Shown: one piece after another, positions 18,535 to 26,696 of the stretch
Layout of the letters: each line of letters begins with the position of its first letter
Numbering within the stretch: the first letter of the stretch is position 1
Source: CAYWYR01 sp964462685
GTDB taxonomy: Bacteria; Bacteroidota; Ignavibacteria; Kapaibacteriales; UBA2268
Length of the DNA: 64,000 nt
Assembly: GCA_964462685.1 (NCBI GenBank)
Contig: CAYWYR010000018.1
Span: 1 to 64,000 of the forward strand
Reading direction: 5' to 3'
Translations under genes and position numbers: made by a program
The notes under the pieces: model-generated
What the model was told of the DNA's origin: nothing
What the model saw: the letters and a program-made list of their open reading frames with translations, nothing else
Database searches by the model: none

Positions 18535-19116
18535 CTATTCATCAGTACCCATTGCATTTAAGGCCAATAGTACTACTAATGCTACGGTTGCCATCATAAG
18601 CGATAATGACTGGCCGACTTTCTCAATAAGTGAGTTAGAATAATATACAAAGCCGGATATAACCCTTGGCAGCTCTACTAAAGCATATTCAGGGTAGGAA
18701 TAATTATCATAAACAACAATCAGATTTTTAAGCCATAAGATTATCAATAGAACTAAACCTATAATAATAGGCGTCTTTTTATCCTTAATTAAAAAGAAGG
18801 AAGCTATAACAGAATATATTGATATTGGAAGATAAATTTCATTAAATAGATTGATATCAATATTCTTTACCTGGCTGAGATTGACATCCGCAGGGTTGAT
18901 AAAGTATGTGAGAAAAGATATAAAAGTACCTTCAAGCTGCTGGATATCGACATATCGGAGTAATATATCTCTATCAGGATTAATAAAAATATCGAACCAG
19001 CTCTGATAACTCCATGCAATTAGCATATCTACATGATCATAAAATAGACCCACAAGAATAATGACTGATAATGCTACAGCAGAATAAAGTATTCCCTTTT
19101 TATTAATCGATCCCAT
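18535..19116 (-). CDS. Exosortase-associated membrane protein (XrtH partner-like)
   Basis: 193 residues with about five transmembrane helices: one near residues 10-28, then a periplasmic loop (SYQSWFDIFINPDRDILLRYV), then helices around 98-112, 117-133 and a C-terminal one at 170-188. The start lies 1 nt past the exosortase stop codon, so the two are certainly co-transcribed and probably translationally coupled. Exosortase H genes in other bacteria are commonly followed by a membrane protein of this size, described as exosortase H-associated. Its biochemical role is unknown; help in substrate presentation or transpeptidation is a guess. Identification rests mainly on context and topology. Confidence 0.65.
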   Translation of the reverse strand: MGSINKKGILYSAVALSVIILVGLFYDHVDMLIAWSYQSWFDIFINPDRDILLRYVDIQQLEGTFISFLTYFINPADVNLSQVKNIDINLFNEIYLPISIYSVIASFFLIKDKKTPIIIGLVLLIILWLKNLIVVYDNYSYPEYALVELPRVISGFVYYSNSLIEKVGQSLSLMMATVALVVLLALNAMGTDE

Positions 19117-19117
19117 A

Positions 19118-19618
19118 TCAAAAAGCCAGCTTATTGGCTGGCCATTTTATCCAAGCAAACCACATAACTAAGGATACTGCTATAAACATAATAGGGAACA
19201 CAGTTTCATGGAATAGATCAAAGGAGGAACTTGACTCGCCGAAAATATAAAACAGACCAATAATACGAATTATATTTAAAAAATAAAGTAATAATATCCC
19301 TAATAATAAACCTGCGGCTTTTTTCTTCCATTTTGCTGGATATGCAATTAGTGCGGCTATAAAAACTATAAACTGATCAGTACCATCGCACCCATAGCTC
19401 AGCGCCATGGAGCGACCCGCACCATTGATAAACTGACCTGAAGAACTGACACCTTCACTGAATAGGCCGATAATCCCACTGGCCAGCCATGCTGAACCAT
19501 TTAAATACGGCTGAAGAAAATCAGTGCCAGTAACCGCTATCAGTCCATAGTAGAAAAAAATAATCCCGATAAAAATTCCGAGAAAACGATAAGCCTGCTT
19601 ATTATTCTTACTTTTCAT
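19118..19618 (-). CDS. xrtH: Exosortase, IPTL-CTERM type (exosortase H family)
   Basis: 166 residues, the compact exosortase/archaeosortase architecture with about five helices. The catalytic triad of the family is visible: Cys77 in LSYGCDGTDQF, Arg118 in LNIIRIIGLFY, and His137 in FDLFHETVFP. The small size and the IPTL-tailed protein encoded next door place it in the H type. It should cleave C-terminal tripartite signals (motif, helix, basic tail) at the cytoplasmic membrane and transfer the protein to an envelope acceptor. The gene begins 6 nt after a terminator T-run and overlaps functionally with its partner gene. Confident in the superfamily; the subtype rests on neighbouring substrates. 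Confidence 0.88.
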   Translation of the reverse strand: MKSKNNKQAYRFLGIFIGIIFFYYGLIAVTGTDFLQPYLNGSAWLASGIIGLFSEGVSSSGQFINGAGRSMALSYGCDGTDQFIVFIAALIAYPAKWKKKAAGLLLGILLLYFLNIIRIIGLFYIFGESSSSFDLFHETVFPIMFIAVSLVMWFAWIKWPANKLAF

Positions 19619-19619
19619 A

Positions 19620-19650
19620 TAATAAAAACGGGGTATTAAGTGCCCCGCTA
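19620..19650 (-). terminator. Terminator hairpin directly before the exosortase start codon
   Basis: On the minus strand GCGGGGC-ACTTAATA-CCCCG is followed by TTTTTATTAT and at once by the exosortase ATG. It ends the FG-GAP/IPTL gene transcript. Any exosortase mRNA must come from readthrough or from a leaderless-like start immediately downstream. Confidence 0.75.
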
Positions 19651-19688
19651 TTACGATTAAACTATGCTTGTGATACCTTGCAAATCGA

Positions 19689-21422
19689 TTATACCAACCT
19701 TCTCCTCACCGCCCAGAAGCCTCCTAGCCCCATAAGCGCGATAAATCCATACATCGCCCACTGCCCCATAGTTGGTATAGTGGATGTGGTGAGGGTGGCA
19801 GGTGTACCAGTAGTGAAGTAATCACTTGTTGCGCCGCTGCCAATAAAAGGTACAAGGCGTACCGTGTACCCTGTCTGCATAGCAAGCCCCGAAAGGGTAA
19901 AAGTAGTAGCTTGGTTGTCGGTAATAATACCGCCAACAGTTGACTGGCCTATAGTATTCCCCACGTTATAAGTTGTGTTGTCAGTTGGCAGATCAGTGAG
20001 TACCGTACCCGTGCGGTAAAGCACTAGGTAGCCGTCGTTACTTGTGGAAGCTGGGCTGCTAAATGATAGGGAGAGAGTATTTTTACCCGCCCCTTCTACA
20101 AAGAAGCTGGAAGGGTGAGTGGGTGGGGGGGGAGGCCAAAATATATATGCTGCACCATTATTGTTGATATTTGCGCCGATAACTGAAAAATGACCACTAA
20201 TATCAACAGATCTTCCAAATATAGAACTCGCCGATCTATCATTAGCCACGATCTTGTCTGCTTGAACCCATTGGTCATTTGTATTATTATACTCATATAT
20301 GTAAGCTGAACCCGCTTGTAAAAGTTCATTGTTACCTAAGACATCGTGATCCTCAAACAATGCACCCGATATAGCTCTATCACCGTCAATAGAAACTGAT
20401 CCTCCGAATCTATCATAAGGCTGTGCGTCACTGGCGACTATTTTATCAGCAAGTTCCCATGTGCCAGAACTGTTGTTCCTTTCATAAATATATGCTGAAC
20501 CGGCATTCGCTATACTTGAAAAATCGTCACCGTTGGCGCCAAAAATCGCTCTATCCCCATCTATAGATACTGATCCTCCAAATTCATCATAAGCACTTCT
20601 ATCATTAGGAACTATCTTATTTTCTATCCATTGGCCTGAACCGCTGTTGTATTCAAAAAGATATACAGACCCTGCGTCAACTAGTTGATTGCCCCCTAGT
20701 GCATCATGGTCTTCGTTGTAAGCACCGATTACTGCATAGTCACCACTAATTGAGACAGAATACCCAAAACGATCACCTGTCGATGCATCGCTAGCAACCA
20801 ATTTATGGGATTGCTGCCATAAATTCGTTCCACTATTATATTCAAAAATATATGCAGCACCAGTTTGGCTATTCAATTCGAAAGCTCCGACTATCAACTT
20901 ATCGCCAGAAATAGAAACTGAGGAGCCGAATTTAGCGAATATTGTTCTGTCTGAAGCTGCGATTTTTTGTATTTGTGACCAAACACCTGTAGTACTATTT
21001 CTTTCAAAAATATAAGCTGCACCTGCATCCTGAACAAAGTTCATTAGTGCTGCGTCACGCGGATTATTTCTACAGCTTACCAGTATTATATCGCCGTCTA
21101 TCGATACTGAATAACCAAAGTTCCCAGCAAAAGTTCTATCACCTGCAACTATTTTCTGAACCTGCTGCCACTGATTTGTATTTGTATCCCGCTCATAAAT
21201 GAAAGCGGCACCTGCAGCTGTTAAAGTATTATTACCTAACGCATCAGTATCATCCGTAAAATTTCCTATTACCGCATAGTTACCATCAATAGATAAAGAG
21301 TGGCTAAATTGCCCATTAGACGCGATTTTGGTCAACTGCTTGTAATCAATCTGTGATAAACAGCAAAATGTCGCTATCATCAATAATGATGCTATAGTAG
21401 ATAATTTAGTTAAGCTATTCAT
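19689..21422 (-). CDS. FG-GAP repeat surface protein with IPTL-CTERM sorting signal
   Basis: 577 residues. After a signal peptide, seven FG-GAP-like repeats begin near residues 39, 102, 165, 219, 281, 339 and 402. Each has FGxSVSIDGDxxxxG and GSAYIYEYNxxxxxWxxxxKIVASD, a seven-bladed beta-propeller as in integrin alpha chains. A proline linker (FWPPPPPTHP, encoded over a C8 run) leads to a fibronectin-III-like domain (about 440-545). The C-terminus is IPTMGQW, a hydrophobic helix and AVRRRLV, a textbook IPTL-CTERM signal. It sits immediately upstream of the exosortase gene with a terminator between them. Expected to be a surface-displayed adhesive propeller; ligand unknown. Confidence 0.88.
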   Translation of the reverse strand: MNSLTKLSTIASLLMIATFCCLSQIDYKQLTKIASNGQFSHSLSIDGNYAVIGNFTDDTDALGNNTLTAAGAAFIYERDTNTNQWQQVQKIVAGDRTFAGNFGYSVSIDGDIILVSCRNNPRDAALMNFVQDAGAAYIFERNSTTGVWSQIQKIAASDRTIFAKFGSSVSISGDKLIVGAFELNSQTGAAYIFEYNSGTNLWQQSHKLVASDASTGDRFGYSVSISGDYAVIGAYNEDHDALGGNQLVDAGSVYLFEYNSGSGQWIENKIVPNDRSAYDEFGGSVSIDGDRAIFGANGDDFSSIANAGSAYIYERNNSSGTWELADKIVASDAQPYDRFGGSVSIDGDRAISGALFEDHDVLGNNELLQAGSAYIYEYNNTNDQWVQADKIVANDRSASSIFGRSVDISGHFSVIGANINNNGAAYIFWPPPPPTHPSSFFVEGAGKNTLSLSFSSPASTSNDGYLVLYRTGTVLTDLPTDNTTYNVGNTIGQSTVGGIITDNQATTFTLSGLAMQTGYTVRLVPFIGSGATSDYFTTGTPATLTTSTIPTMGQWAMYGFIALMGLGGFWAVRRRLV

Positions 21423-21703
21423 AGTATAAATGCATACCTTGTCAATAATGTAAAAATTTAGGATGCAAAATTACTAAAATATTTTTTAAATACAATAGTT
21501 TTAATGTTTCTTGTTTTATTTTAGTTTATTAATCATATATAGCATTTTCTTTATTGATTGCACAATAGAAATATCCGAATACTTATTTCAAAAATCCTAA
21601 ACAATTCTTCTTTTAATTCAATCAAGGTCTAAAAAGGTTTCATTTGTTGTTGAATATTAGACTGCTTTGTTTCCATTTGTTTCGTTATATGCTTCCTGTG
21701 TGC

Positions 21704-21850
21704 CTACTCTGGCGTGAGCATACCGACGGACATGTGCGGCCTCAGGCCGTTATACAGATCTATTAACTCTGTAACCTGTCTTCTCAGCATGAGGAAGTCC
21801 TTAAAGCGGGAGTCCAGACTGAAATTGTCCTGCAATATATCCTGACACTT
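21704..21850 (-). mobile_element. IS3-family transposase (OrfB) 3' remnant
   Basis: The minus strand encodes CQDILQDNFSLDSRFKD, then VTELIDLYNGLRPHMSVGM and LTPE-stop. This matches the C-terminal end of the IS3 integrase core, where YN-x2-RPH-x-S-x-G-x-x-TP is diagnostic. Only about 48 codons remain; the DDE catalytic part and terminal repeats are absent. Its left part abuts the broken end of a lipoprotein gene. Confidence 0.8.
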
Positions 21851-22028
21851 ACAAAGGCATATCTGACTTATCTTTTACGAAGCCGACCACCCTGGACTGA
21901 CCGTAGGTCTCAATTATCGGGGCGGGCTGGTTGCCTTCCCCTGCGTCCACGAGGTTGTCCTCCACCTCTTTACAGGAGTTTACAAGTAGCGAAAAGGCGA
22001 TTATCAGTAGCAGGTTGAGCTTTCTCAT
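21849..22028 (-). pseudogene. Lipoprotein gene truncated at an IS3 remnant
   Basis: ATG 22028 opens a 59-codon frame: a signal peptide ending in lipobox LVNSC, then acidic KEVEDN and an N-terminal segment of a mature domain up to VKDKSDMPL. A TAA follows exactly where the IS3 remnant begins. The protein therefore looks cut off by the insertion. Whether the short product is made is unknown. The 280 bp beyond the IS remnant, up to the FG-GAP gene, show no gene. Confidence 0.65.
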
Positions 22029-22107
22029 GGCAGTAAATCTATATTATTGTATTCATATGATAGTATAAATTACTCTTTTTGCGGTAGATAGCGATAGGCA
22101 GACACAC

Positions 22108-22145
22108 AAAAGCCCCTCCACATATCCTGCAGAGAGGCCTCTTTA
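22108..22145 (-). terminator. Probable terminator of gcvH
   Basis: On the minus strand GGCCTC/GAGGGG-type arms pair imperfectly over a 15-nt loop and end in GCTTTT. It lies about 25 nt after the gcvH stop codon. Confidence 0.45.
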
Positions 22146-22168
22146 GCTAAAATGTCTATGTATTTTCT

Positions 22169-22549
22169 TTACTGGCCTACGTGGCTCTTGTATGCTTCTA
22201 CATCCATCAGTTCGTCAAGTTGGCTTGGGTCGGAAAGTTCTACTTTTACCATCCAGCCGCCCTCGTAGGGGTCGTTGTTCACTGTTTCGGGGTCGTCGTT
22301 AAGCTTTGTATTTACTTCCAGTACTTTTGCGTCAACTGGCGCATAAAGATCAGCTACTGTTTTCACTGCTTCAATCGTACCGAAAGATTCGCCTTTTTCA
22401 AGCTTCTCTAAGTCTTCCTCTATATCAATATAGACCACATCGCCGAGCTCACTCTGGGCGTGATCCGTAATGCCGATATAGCCTGTTGTGCCATCCACTT
22501 TTATCCATTCGTGGTCATCGGTATATTTTAGTCCGTCAGGAAAGTTCAT
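22169..22549 (-). CDS. gcvH: Glycine cleavage system H protein
   Basis: 126 residues, standard length. H protein carries the lipoyl arm that shuttles the methylamine group between the P, T and L proteins of glycine cleavage. The lipoyl-lysine is Lys63 in GTIEAVKTVADLYAP. DDHEWIKV, GITDHAQSELGDVVYID and the C-terminal GGWMVKVEL are all present. In some bacteria GcvH also feeds lipoate to other enzymes. No gcvP/T/L genes are in the window. AccC is 127 nt upstream on the same strand, but the two are functionally unrelated. Confidence 0.96.
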   Translation of the reverse strand: MNFPDGLKYTDDHEWIKVDGTTGYIGITDHAQSELGDVVYIDIEEDLEKLEKGESFGTIEAVKTVADLYAPVDAKVLEVNTKLNDDPETVNNDPYEGGWMVKVELSDPSQLDELMDVEAYKSHVGQ

Positions 22550-22675
22550 TCTTTCTCCTAATTATCTAATGTTCTTTATTTCATCAGTTGATTTTTGCTA
22601 TGCAAAAGTAATAAAACGCCTCGATAGTAGTGCTATACTCTGTTATCTATTTACCGTAATTCTGCTATAGCGGCT

Positions 22676-24019
22676 TTACCATTTTGTCCAGTCGTTCCTT
22701 TCAAGGTACTTAGTATCAAAGTTACCAGAGTGGAAATCCGGGTTTAGCATCATCTTCTTATGGAACGGTATTGTCGTTTTGATGCCTTCTATCACCATTT
22801 CATCAAGTGCGCGGTACATTCTGCGTATAGCCTCGGGTCTGGAGTTAGCCGTTACTATCAGCTTGGCAACCATCGAGTCATAATGCGGCGGCACCACATA
22901 TCCTTGATAAATATGGGAATCCACCCTTACACCACGGCCACCTGGGAAATGCAAGCTTTCTATCCTACCTGGCGTAGGCCTGAAATCTTTTTCGGGGTCT
23001 TCGGCATTGATACGGCATTCGATAGAATGGAACATCGGCTCTGTTTCTTTTAGCGATAGCTTTTCTCCCGCGGCAACCATTATCTGTTCTCTTATCAGAT
23101 CAACCGATATGGATTCTTCAGTTACCGGATGTTCTACTTGGATACGAGTATTCATTTCCATAAAGTAGAAATTATCTTTGCTATCCACTAAATACTCTAT
23201 TGTGCCGGGGCCTACGTAGTTTACTGCTTTTGCACCTTTTACCGAGGCAACTCCCATCTTCTTTCTAAGCTTGGGAGATACGACAGGGGATGGCGCTTCT
23301 TCGATCAGCTTTTGGTGCCGGCGCTGTATAGAGCATTCCCTCTCGTTTAGGTGGATTATATTACCGTGGCGATCCCCGATTACCTGCACTTCGATATGGC
23401 GTGCGTTATCAACCAGCTTCTCCATGTACAATGATGGGTTGTTGAACGATACGTCGGCTTCATTGCGGGCTGTATCGTAAGCTTTTTTGAGATCTTTCTT
23501 CTCATATACAAAGCGCATACCCTTACCACCACCGCCTGCTACAGCTTTTATCATTACCGGATACCCGATTTTATCAGCTACTTTCTCGGCGTCCTCAAAC
23601 GATGAAAGTACGCCCTCAGAACCAGGCACAACTGGCACACCAGCCTTTTTCATGGTTTCTTTGGCTACGGACTTGTCACCCATCTTGTTTATCGCCTCAG
23701 CCGAGGGGCCGATAAAGATAATATCATGATCCTGACATATCTGGACAAAATCCGCGTTCTCCGATAGAAAACCATAGCCGGGGTGGATAGCGTCGCTATT
23801 TGTCACTTCGGCTGCGGCTATTATGGATGATATCTTGAGATAACTGTCTTTTCCGGCTGGCGGCCCTATACATACAGCTTCATCTGCAAACTTTACATGT
23901 AGTGATAATTCATCGGCGGTAGAGTAAACAGCTACTGTTTTGATACCGAGTTCCCGGCACGCTCTAATAATTCTTAATGCTATTTCGCCACGGTTGGCGA
24001 TGAGTAGTTTCTTTATCAT
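22676..24019 (-). CDS. accC: Biotin carboxylase subunit of acetyl-CoA carboxylase
   Basis: 447 residues, as in E. coli AccC. ATP-dependent carboxylation of the biotin on AccB, the first half-reaction of malonyl-CoA synthesis. The N-terminal domain starts IANRGEIALRIIRACRELG. The Gly-rich ATP loop is at 162-168 (GGGGKGM), the biotin-carboxylase signature HIEVQVIGDRHGN follows, and EMNTRIQVEHPVTE near residue 290 supplies metal and catalytic residues. The accB partner normally sits next to accC but is not here, so it must be elsewhere. The paralogue could instead serve another acyl-CoA carboxylase; AccC is favoured by length and lack of a BCCP domain. Confidence 0.93.
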   Translation of the reverse strand: MIKKLLIANRGEIALRIIRACRELGIKTVAVYSTADELSLHVKFADEAVCIGPPAGKDSYLKISSIIAAAEVTNSDAIHPGYGFLSENADFVQICQDHDIIFIGPSAEAINKMGDKSVAKETMKKAGVPVVPGSEGVLSSFEDAEKVADKIGYPVMIKAVAGGGGKGMRFVYEKKDLKKAYDTARNEADVSFNNPSLYMEKLVDNARHIEVQVIGDRHGNIIHLNERECSIQRRHQKLIEEAPSPVVSPKLRKKMGVASVKGAKAVNYVGPGTIEYLVDSKDNFYFMEMNTRIQVEHPVTEESISVDLIREQIMVAAGEKLSLKETEPMFHSIECRINAEDPEKDFRPTPGRIESLHFPGGRGVRVDSHIYQGYVVPPHYDSMVAKLIVTANSRPEAIRRMYRALDEMVIEGIKTTIPFHKKMMLNPDFHSGNFDTKYLERNDWTKW

Positions 24020-24078
24020 ATTTTGCTAAGTGTGATTTTCTCTTTTGACAAATTAAATAATTGAACGCAGTTAAGTAT

Positions 24079-24897
24079 ATGTCGGTACGTATCTTATTGT
24101 TATTGCTGCTCTGTATGATATCATCGGCATCGGTTTATTCCTTAGTATCAGCAGATACAACTCTTATTATCCAGCCGCCGATTGACTCTCTTCAGGTATT
24201 GATACATAGATCTGATATTGATACTTCCCCTAGTAGCGAAGCCGTATCTGAATCTATCCAAGATGATGATATCGATATCCGCATAGTTGCAGCTGGTGAT
24301 ACCCTGAACGCTAAGTTAAAGGAAGATAATGAATCCCTTAGTATCTTTATATTGAGCGATCGAACAAGCAGTGACAATAGTGAAAAACCAAATAAATTTA
24401 AGAGAAAACTCCGACTGATAGTTACAGGTAGCGATACATGGAACTTCAGCGATCAGAGCCAGGCGTTCACGGGCGATCTTCCTATTTATGGTAATATGTC
24501 ACTCCATATCGGCTATGATGTCAGTGAATACCTGAATCTATTTATTTCAGGCGGTAGCGAGCAGTACCCGCATTTCAATATTCTCGAGAACAGAGCAGGC
24601 CAGTTCACAGCAGAATCTATCCAAACGGTTGAATGGTTGGGCGTTAGCCTCAGGTTGGGTGCTGATGACCTCTTTTTTAGCAAAGTAAGCCCAAGCTTAT
24701 TGCTCAGTGGCGGGATAACACAATATGGCACCATTTTCAAAGTCTTTCCGAGCATAGCATACACTATAGAAAGCAGTTTCTCTATCGGCTTGGGATATGA
24801 ATTCGTTGGCTTGGGATTCGATACTCAGGATGAAACGGTTTTAGCTACCAAACATGGCCCAGGGGTTATGTTTTCTTATATATTCGGTAATCAATAA
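24079..24897 (+). CDS. Putative outer-membrane beta-barrel protein
   Basis: 272 residues from ATG 24079; a TTG 18 nt upstream is possible but adds nothing. The signal peptide (MSVRILLLLLLCMISSASVYS) is followed by an acidic, low-complexity stretch of about 90 residues. A C-terminal half of alternating hydrophobic strands (GNMSLHIGYDVSEYLNLFISGGS, EWLGVSLRLGADDLFFSKVSPSLLL, SFSIGLGYEFVGLGFD) ends in VMFSYIFGNQ. That is the pattern of an eight- to ten-stranded outer-membrane barrel. It lies 8 nt before kdsB and is likely co-transcribed with it, linking it loosely to LPS/outer-membrane biogenesis. No named family recognised. Confidence 0.65.
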   Translation: MSVRILLLLLLCMISSASVYSLVSADTTLIIQPPIDSLQVLIHRSDIDTSPSSEAVSESIQDDDIDIRIVAAGDTLNAKLKEDNESLSIFILSDRTSSDNSEKPNKFKRKLRLIVTGSDTWNFSDQSQAFTGDLPIYGNMSLHIGYDVSEYLNLFISGGSEQYPHFNILENRAGQFTAESIQTVEWLGVSLRLGADDLFFSKVSPSLLLSGGITQYGTIFKVFPSIAYTIESSFSIGLGYEFVGLGFDTQDETVLATKHGPGVMFSYIFGNQ

Positions 24898-24905
24898 GGT
24901 CAGAT

Positions 24906-25667
24906 ATGTTTTTTGCAGAACCAATACATAGAGTGATAGGCTTTATTCCGGCGCGAGCCGCCTCCACCCGCTTGCCTAATAAACCTTTGGCTATGATAGC
25001 CGGTAAGCCTATGATCCAACATGTGTGGGAAGGTGCAAGCAAATCAGAACGTATGGATAAGGTAATAATCGCTACAGATACCGAAGAGATAGCCGAAGCT
25101 TGCCGTTCATTCGGTGCCGAGGTTTTATTGACCCCAGCCGACTTGCCTTCTGGTACAGACCGCATCGCCTATGCCTACGAAAAACTCGATCTGGATTATG
25201 ACGCGGTAGTCAACATACAAGGTGATGAACCGCTTATCGATGGAAATGTAATCGATATGATGATAGATGGTCTTACGGGTTCGTTGGCAAATGTCGGTAC
25301 GCTCATCAAACGTATAAAAACTGAAGAAGAGCTGCTCGATCCCAGCAACGTAAAAGTCGTGATGCAAAAAGATAATACCGCTCTTTATTTTTCCAGAGCC
25401 CCGATACCCCACGTGCGTGATACCGGTAAAGGATTTGATCTTAAAAGGCAGGCATACTATAAACATATCGGGATTTACGCATACCGGGAGGCTGCGTTAA
25501 AAGCTTTTTCCAGCCTACCACCCAGCGAACTCGAAGAATCCGAGAAGCTAGAACAATTAAGGCTCCTCCAGAACAACTATAAATACATCTGCGTGGAAAC
25601 CGACAAAGATTTCATCGCCGTAGATAATCCCGAAGATATAGCAAGGGTAGAAAAGATAATGGGGTAG
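24906..25667 (+). CDS. kdsB: 3-deoxy-manno-octulosonate cytidylyltransferase
   Basis: 253 residues, standard length. Activates Kdo with CTP to CMP-Kdo for lipopolysaccharide core synthesis, in the cytosol. The nucleotidyltransferase start VIGFIPARAASTRLPNKPLAMIAGKPMI is diagnostic. It is followed by VIIATDTEEI, the metal-binding region VVNIQGDEPLI, ALYFSRAPIPH, YYKHIGIYAYR and LEQLRLLQNNYKI-like sequence. This confirms a Gram-negative envelope with Kdo-containing LPS. Convergent with flgL, 27 bp apart. Confidence 0.96.
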   Translation: MFFAEPIHRVIGFIPARAASTRLPNKPLAMIAGKPMIQHVWEGASKSERMDKVIIATDTEEIAEACRSFGAEVLLTPADLPSGTDRIAYAYEKLDLDYDAVVNIQGDEPLIDGNVIDMMIDGLTGSLANVGTLIKRIKTEEELLDPSNVKVVMQKDNTALYFSRAPIPHVRDTGKGFDLKRQAYYKHIGIYAYREAALKAFSSLPPSELEESEKLEQLRLLQNNYKYICVETDKDFIAVDNPEDIARVEKIMG

Positions 25668-25694
25668 GGGGATACCTACTATATTACTATTACC

Positions 25695-26687
25695 TTACCG
25701 CAGATAATCAAAAAGTGATATACGGCTGATAGTGGAACCCACCTGGAGGGCATATTGAAGCGTCGCTTCTTCTTTCTTCAGTTCAATAGCCGCTGCCGCT
25801 ACGTCCGTATCTTCCACCATCGAGCGAAATTCTTTTAGCCTGATCTGTTCTGTATCAAGCTGGGAACGGATGATTTCCAGACGCTCGATTTTACCACCGT
25901 TACGGCCAGCCGCCTGGTTTATCCTATCAAAATGATTGGACAGCTTTTTCTGAAGATCCTCTACTTTAGCAAAATCAGCGGGGCTGATCGCGTTTTCCAA
26001 TCCTCTCTCATTTCCATCAGAATCATATTTGATGATATTTATCATATCAATCATATCCCGGAAAACTTCCAGAGAATTATTTCCGAATATATCAGCGGGT
26101 TTCGTATTGACCACTTCGGTATAATACTCGTCCTTGCTTACGTATCTGTCCTCGTTATTCCCAACGAATCTTACGGATAATCCTGAGGGATTACTTTCGG
26201 TACTTTCGCCGTACTCCACAACAAAAGGTGTGTTGAGCGGCTCACCGTTATTCGGGTTATCGGTATAGAACTGGTTCTGGTTTCCGCCGAATAGATATAC
26301 ACCGTTAAAATCCTGATTCGCGGATTTTATCATATCTTCCATATAACCGCGGATATTATCGGCTACGACAGGTGCCGCGCGCACATCATTCAGGAACGAA
26401 CCTATGGCTTCCTGGCGCACCATCTGTACGTAATCACCCATATTATACAAGGTCTCGTCAACGGCATACATCTCCCTGAGAGTCTCATCGATAGTCCCAG
26501 AAATAGAATCGTTCTGCCTGATCTTAGCTTCAACCCTTTTTAAATCGATCAAGTCCTGAGGGGAATCGCCTATCTCGGTAATTTTCTTACCCGTGGATAA
26601 TTGCTTCTGGACTTTCGCCATCCGGCCCTGTATATCAGGTACATGGGATTGAATTGGTGCGTACTGGGATTTTAAGGATATTCTCAT
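25695..26687 (-). CDS. flgL: Flagellar hook-filament junction protein FlgL (HAP3)
   Basis: 330 residues. Forms the second of two junction layers between hook and filament. Flagellin-like termini are visible: N-terminal QKQLSTGKKITEIGDSPQDLIDLKRV and C-terminal AAIELKKEEATLQYALQVGSTISRISLFDYLR. The motif NQDFNGVYLFGGNQ marks FlgL rather than flagellin. It is the last gene of the flagellar operon, 9 nt after flgK. No flagellin gene lies in the window. Confidence 0.93.
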   Translation of the reverse strand: MRISLKSQYAPIQSHVPDIQGRMAKVQKQLSTGKKITEIGDSPQDLIDLKRVEAKIRQNDSISGTIDETLREMYAVDETLYNMGDYVQMVRQEAIGSFLNDVRAAPVVADNIRGYMEDMIKSANQDFNGVYLFGGNQNQFYTDNPNNGEPLNTPFVVEYGESTESNPSGLSVRFVGNNEDRYVSKDEYYTEVVNTKPADIFGNNSLEVFRDMIDMINIIKYDSDGNERGLENAISPADFAKVEDLQKKLSNHFDRINQAAGRNGGKIERLEIIRSQLDTEQIRLKEFRSMVEDTDVAAAAIELKKEEATLQYALQVGSTISRISLFDYLR

Positions 26688-26696
26688 ATAGCTTTT

